From the NCBI RefSeq assembly GCF_029784135.1, contig NC_073746.1:262051598-262115597 (forward strand): a stretch of DNA of 64,000 nt. The letters run 5' to 3'. Positions within the stretch are counted from its first letter, which is position 1. Every line of letters begins with the position of its first letter. Below the pieces are notes generated by a model that was not told the origin of the DNA, ran no database searches, and worked only from the letters and a program-made list of their open reading frames with translations. The stretch comes from Toxorhynchites rutilus septentrionalis (lineage: Eukaryota > Arthropoda > Insecta > Diptera > Culicidae). This document shows, piece after piece, positions 63,681 through 64,000 of the stretch. The position numbers and the translations under genes are program-made.

Positions 63681-64000
63681 AAGTGGCAAAAAACTATGTT
63701 GTTTACGCTTCAACTTTTTGACAAATACTGAAATAGACGTACAGGAATGTATAGATGTAGATGATCTCCGTTGATTGAATGACGATGTGGTCGAGGGGCG
63801 GATGTGGAGGATCGAGTAGGCCACTGAGAAGGATCCGAAGATTGAAGACCGGTGCTGTTAAATTACCGCACGAGAATATTACAAAACATTATAAAATAAA
63901 GTTGGACCCTCAGAGTATACACGGAAAGTGATTTTTGAGAGTTAACGGAGTGCGTAAACAACGTAAAGCTTTAAACTTTTCGCGATGGATGCCGTGTATG
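63681..64000. other. Right edge, nothing recognised
   Basis: No ORF with a motif; the window ends here. Confidence 0.4.

Noticed and set aside
1..64000. CRISPR array or bacterial operon
   Set aside because: No regularly spaced short repeats with unique spacers, no ribosome-binding pattern, and all recognisable genes are of eukaryotic transposons.

Overview
This 64-kb window is AT-rich insect nuclear DNA, most likely from a dipteran and probably a mosquito. The main clues are two copies of a Tc1-type transposase with DD37E spacing (a family described from mosquitoes), tRNA-derived SINEs of the general Feilai type, R1-clade and R4/Dong-like non-LTR retrotransposons, and a 141-bp satellite built from a short AT-rich motif. 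The species assignment is inference. There is no prokaryotic feature, no CRISPR array and no convincing intact host protein gene. Almost everything readable is a transposable element or a relic of one. || Layout. 0-10 kb: a MITE at the left edge; a TA-flanked DNA element split by a 5'-truncated RNase H-bearing LINE with a clean 13-bp target duplication; a tandem duplication; a SINE; a mariner relic; and a complete but broken DD37E transposon. 10-15.5 kb: mostly unassigned, with one mariner relic. 15.6-16.9 kb: a near-intact DD34D mariner. 17.2-18.7 kb: a large AT-rich fold-back structure. 19-23.5 kb: low-copy-looking DNA with TTAA MITEs and a possible 5' exon of a host gene on the minus strand. 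23.7-25.5 kb: a second, inverted copy of the first LINE. 26-29.7 kb: a SINE inside a MITE terminus, then a mirrored mariner and a DD41D transposon stacked at the centre of a palindrome. 30-36 kb: SINEs, a histone H1 pseudogene, the 141-bp satellite and a duplicated exon-like cassette. 37.5-42.1 kb: three nested elements (LINE inside hAT inside a probable solo LTR). 42-48.5 kb: mariner and Ty3/gypsy fragments and a truncated second DD37E copy. 48.8-60.2 kb: a retrotransposon nest holding a nearly full-length R1-clade LINE (two ORFs, the second broken), an R4/Dong-like LINE with an intact 1220-codon ORF directly behind it, an inverted R1-type 3' end in a TG-rich microsatellite, and a purine-rich microsatellite. 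60.3-64 kb: a deleted piggyBac, two MITEs and a mellifera-type mariner relic. || How the parts relate. The window is a record of repeated insertion into insertions. Target duplications and inverted termini let several events be ordered. LINE-type 3' hairpins shared by two LINE copies and a SINE suggest the SINE used the LINE machinery. Only three ORFs look near-functional: the mariner transposase (15763-16779), the R1-type ORF1 (49099-50568) and the R4-like ORF (54598-58260). The R4-like element is the item most worth pursuing.
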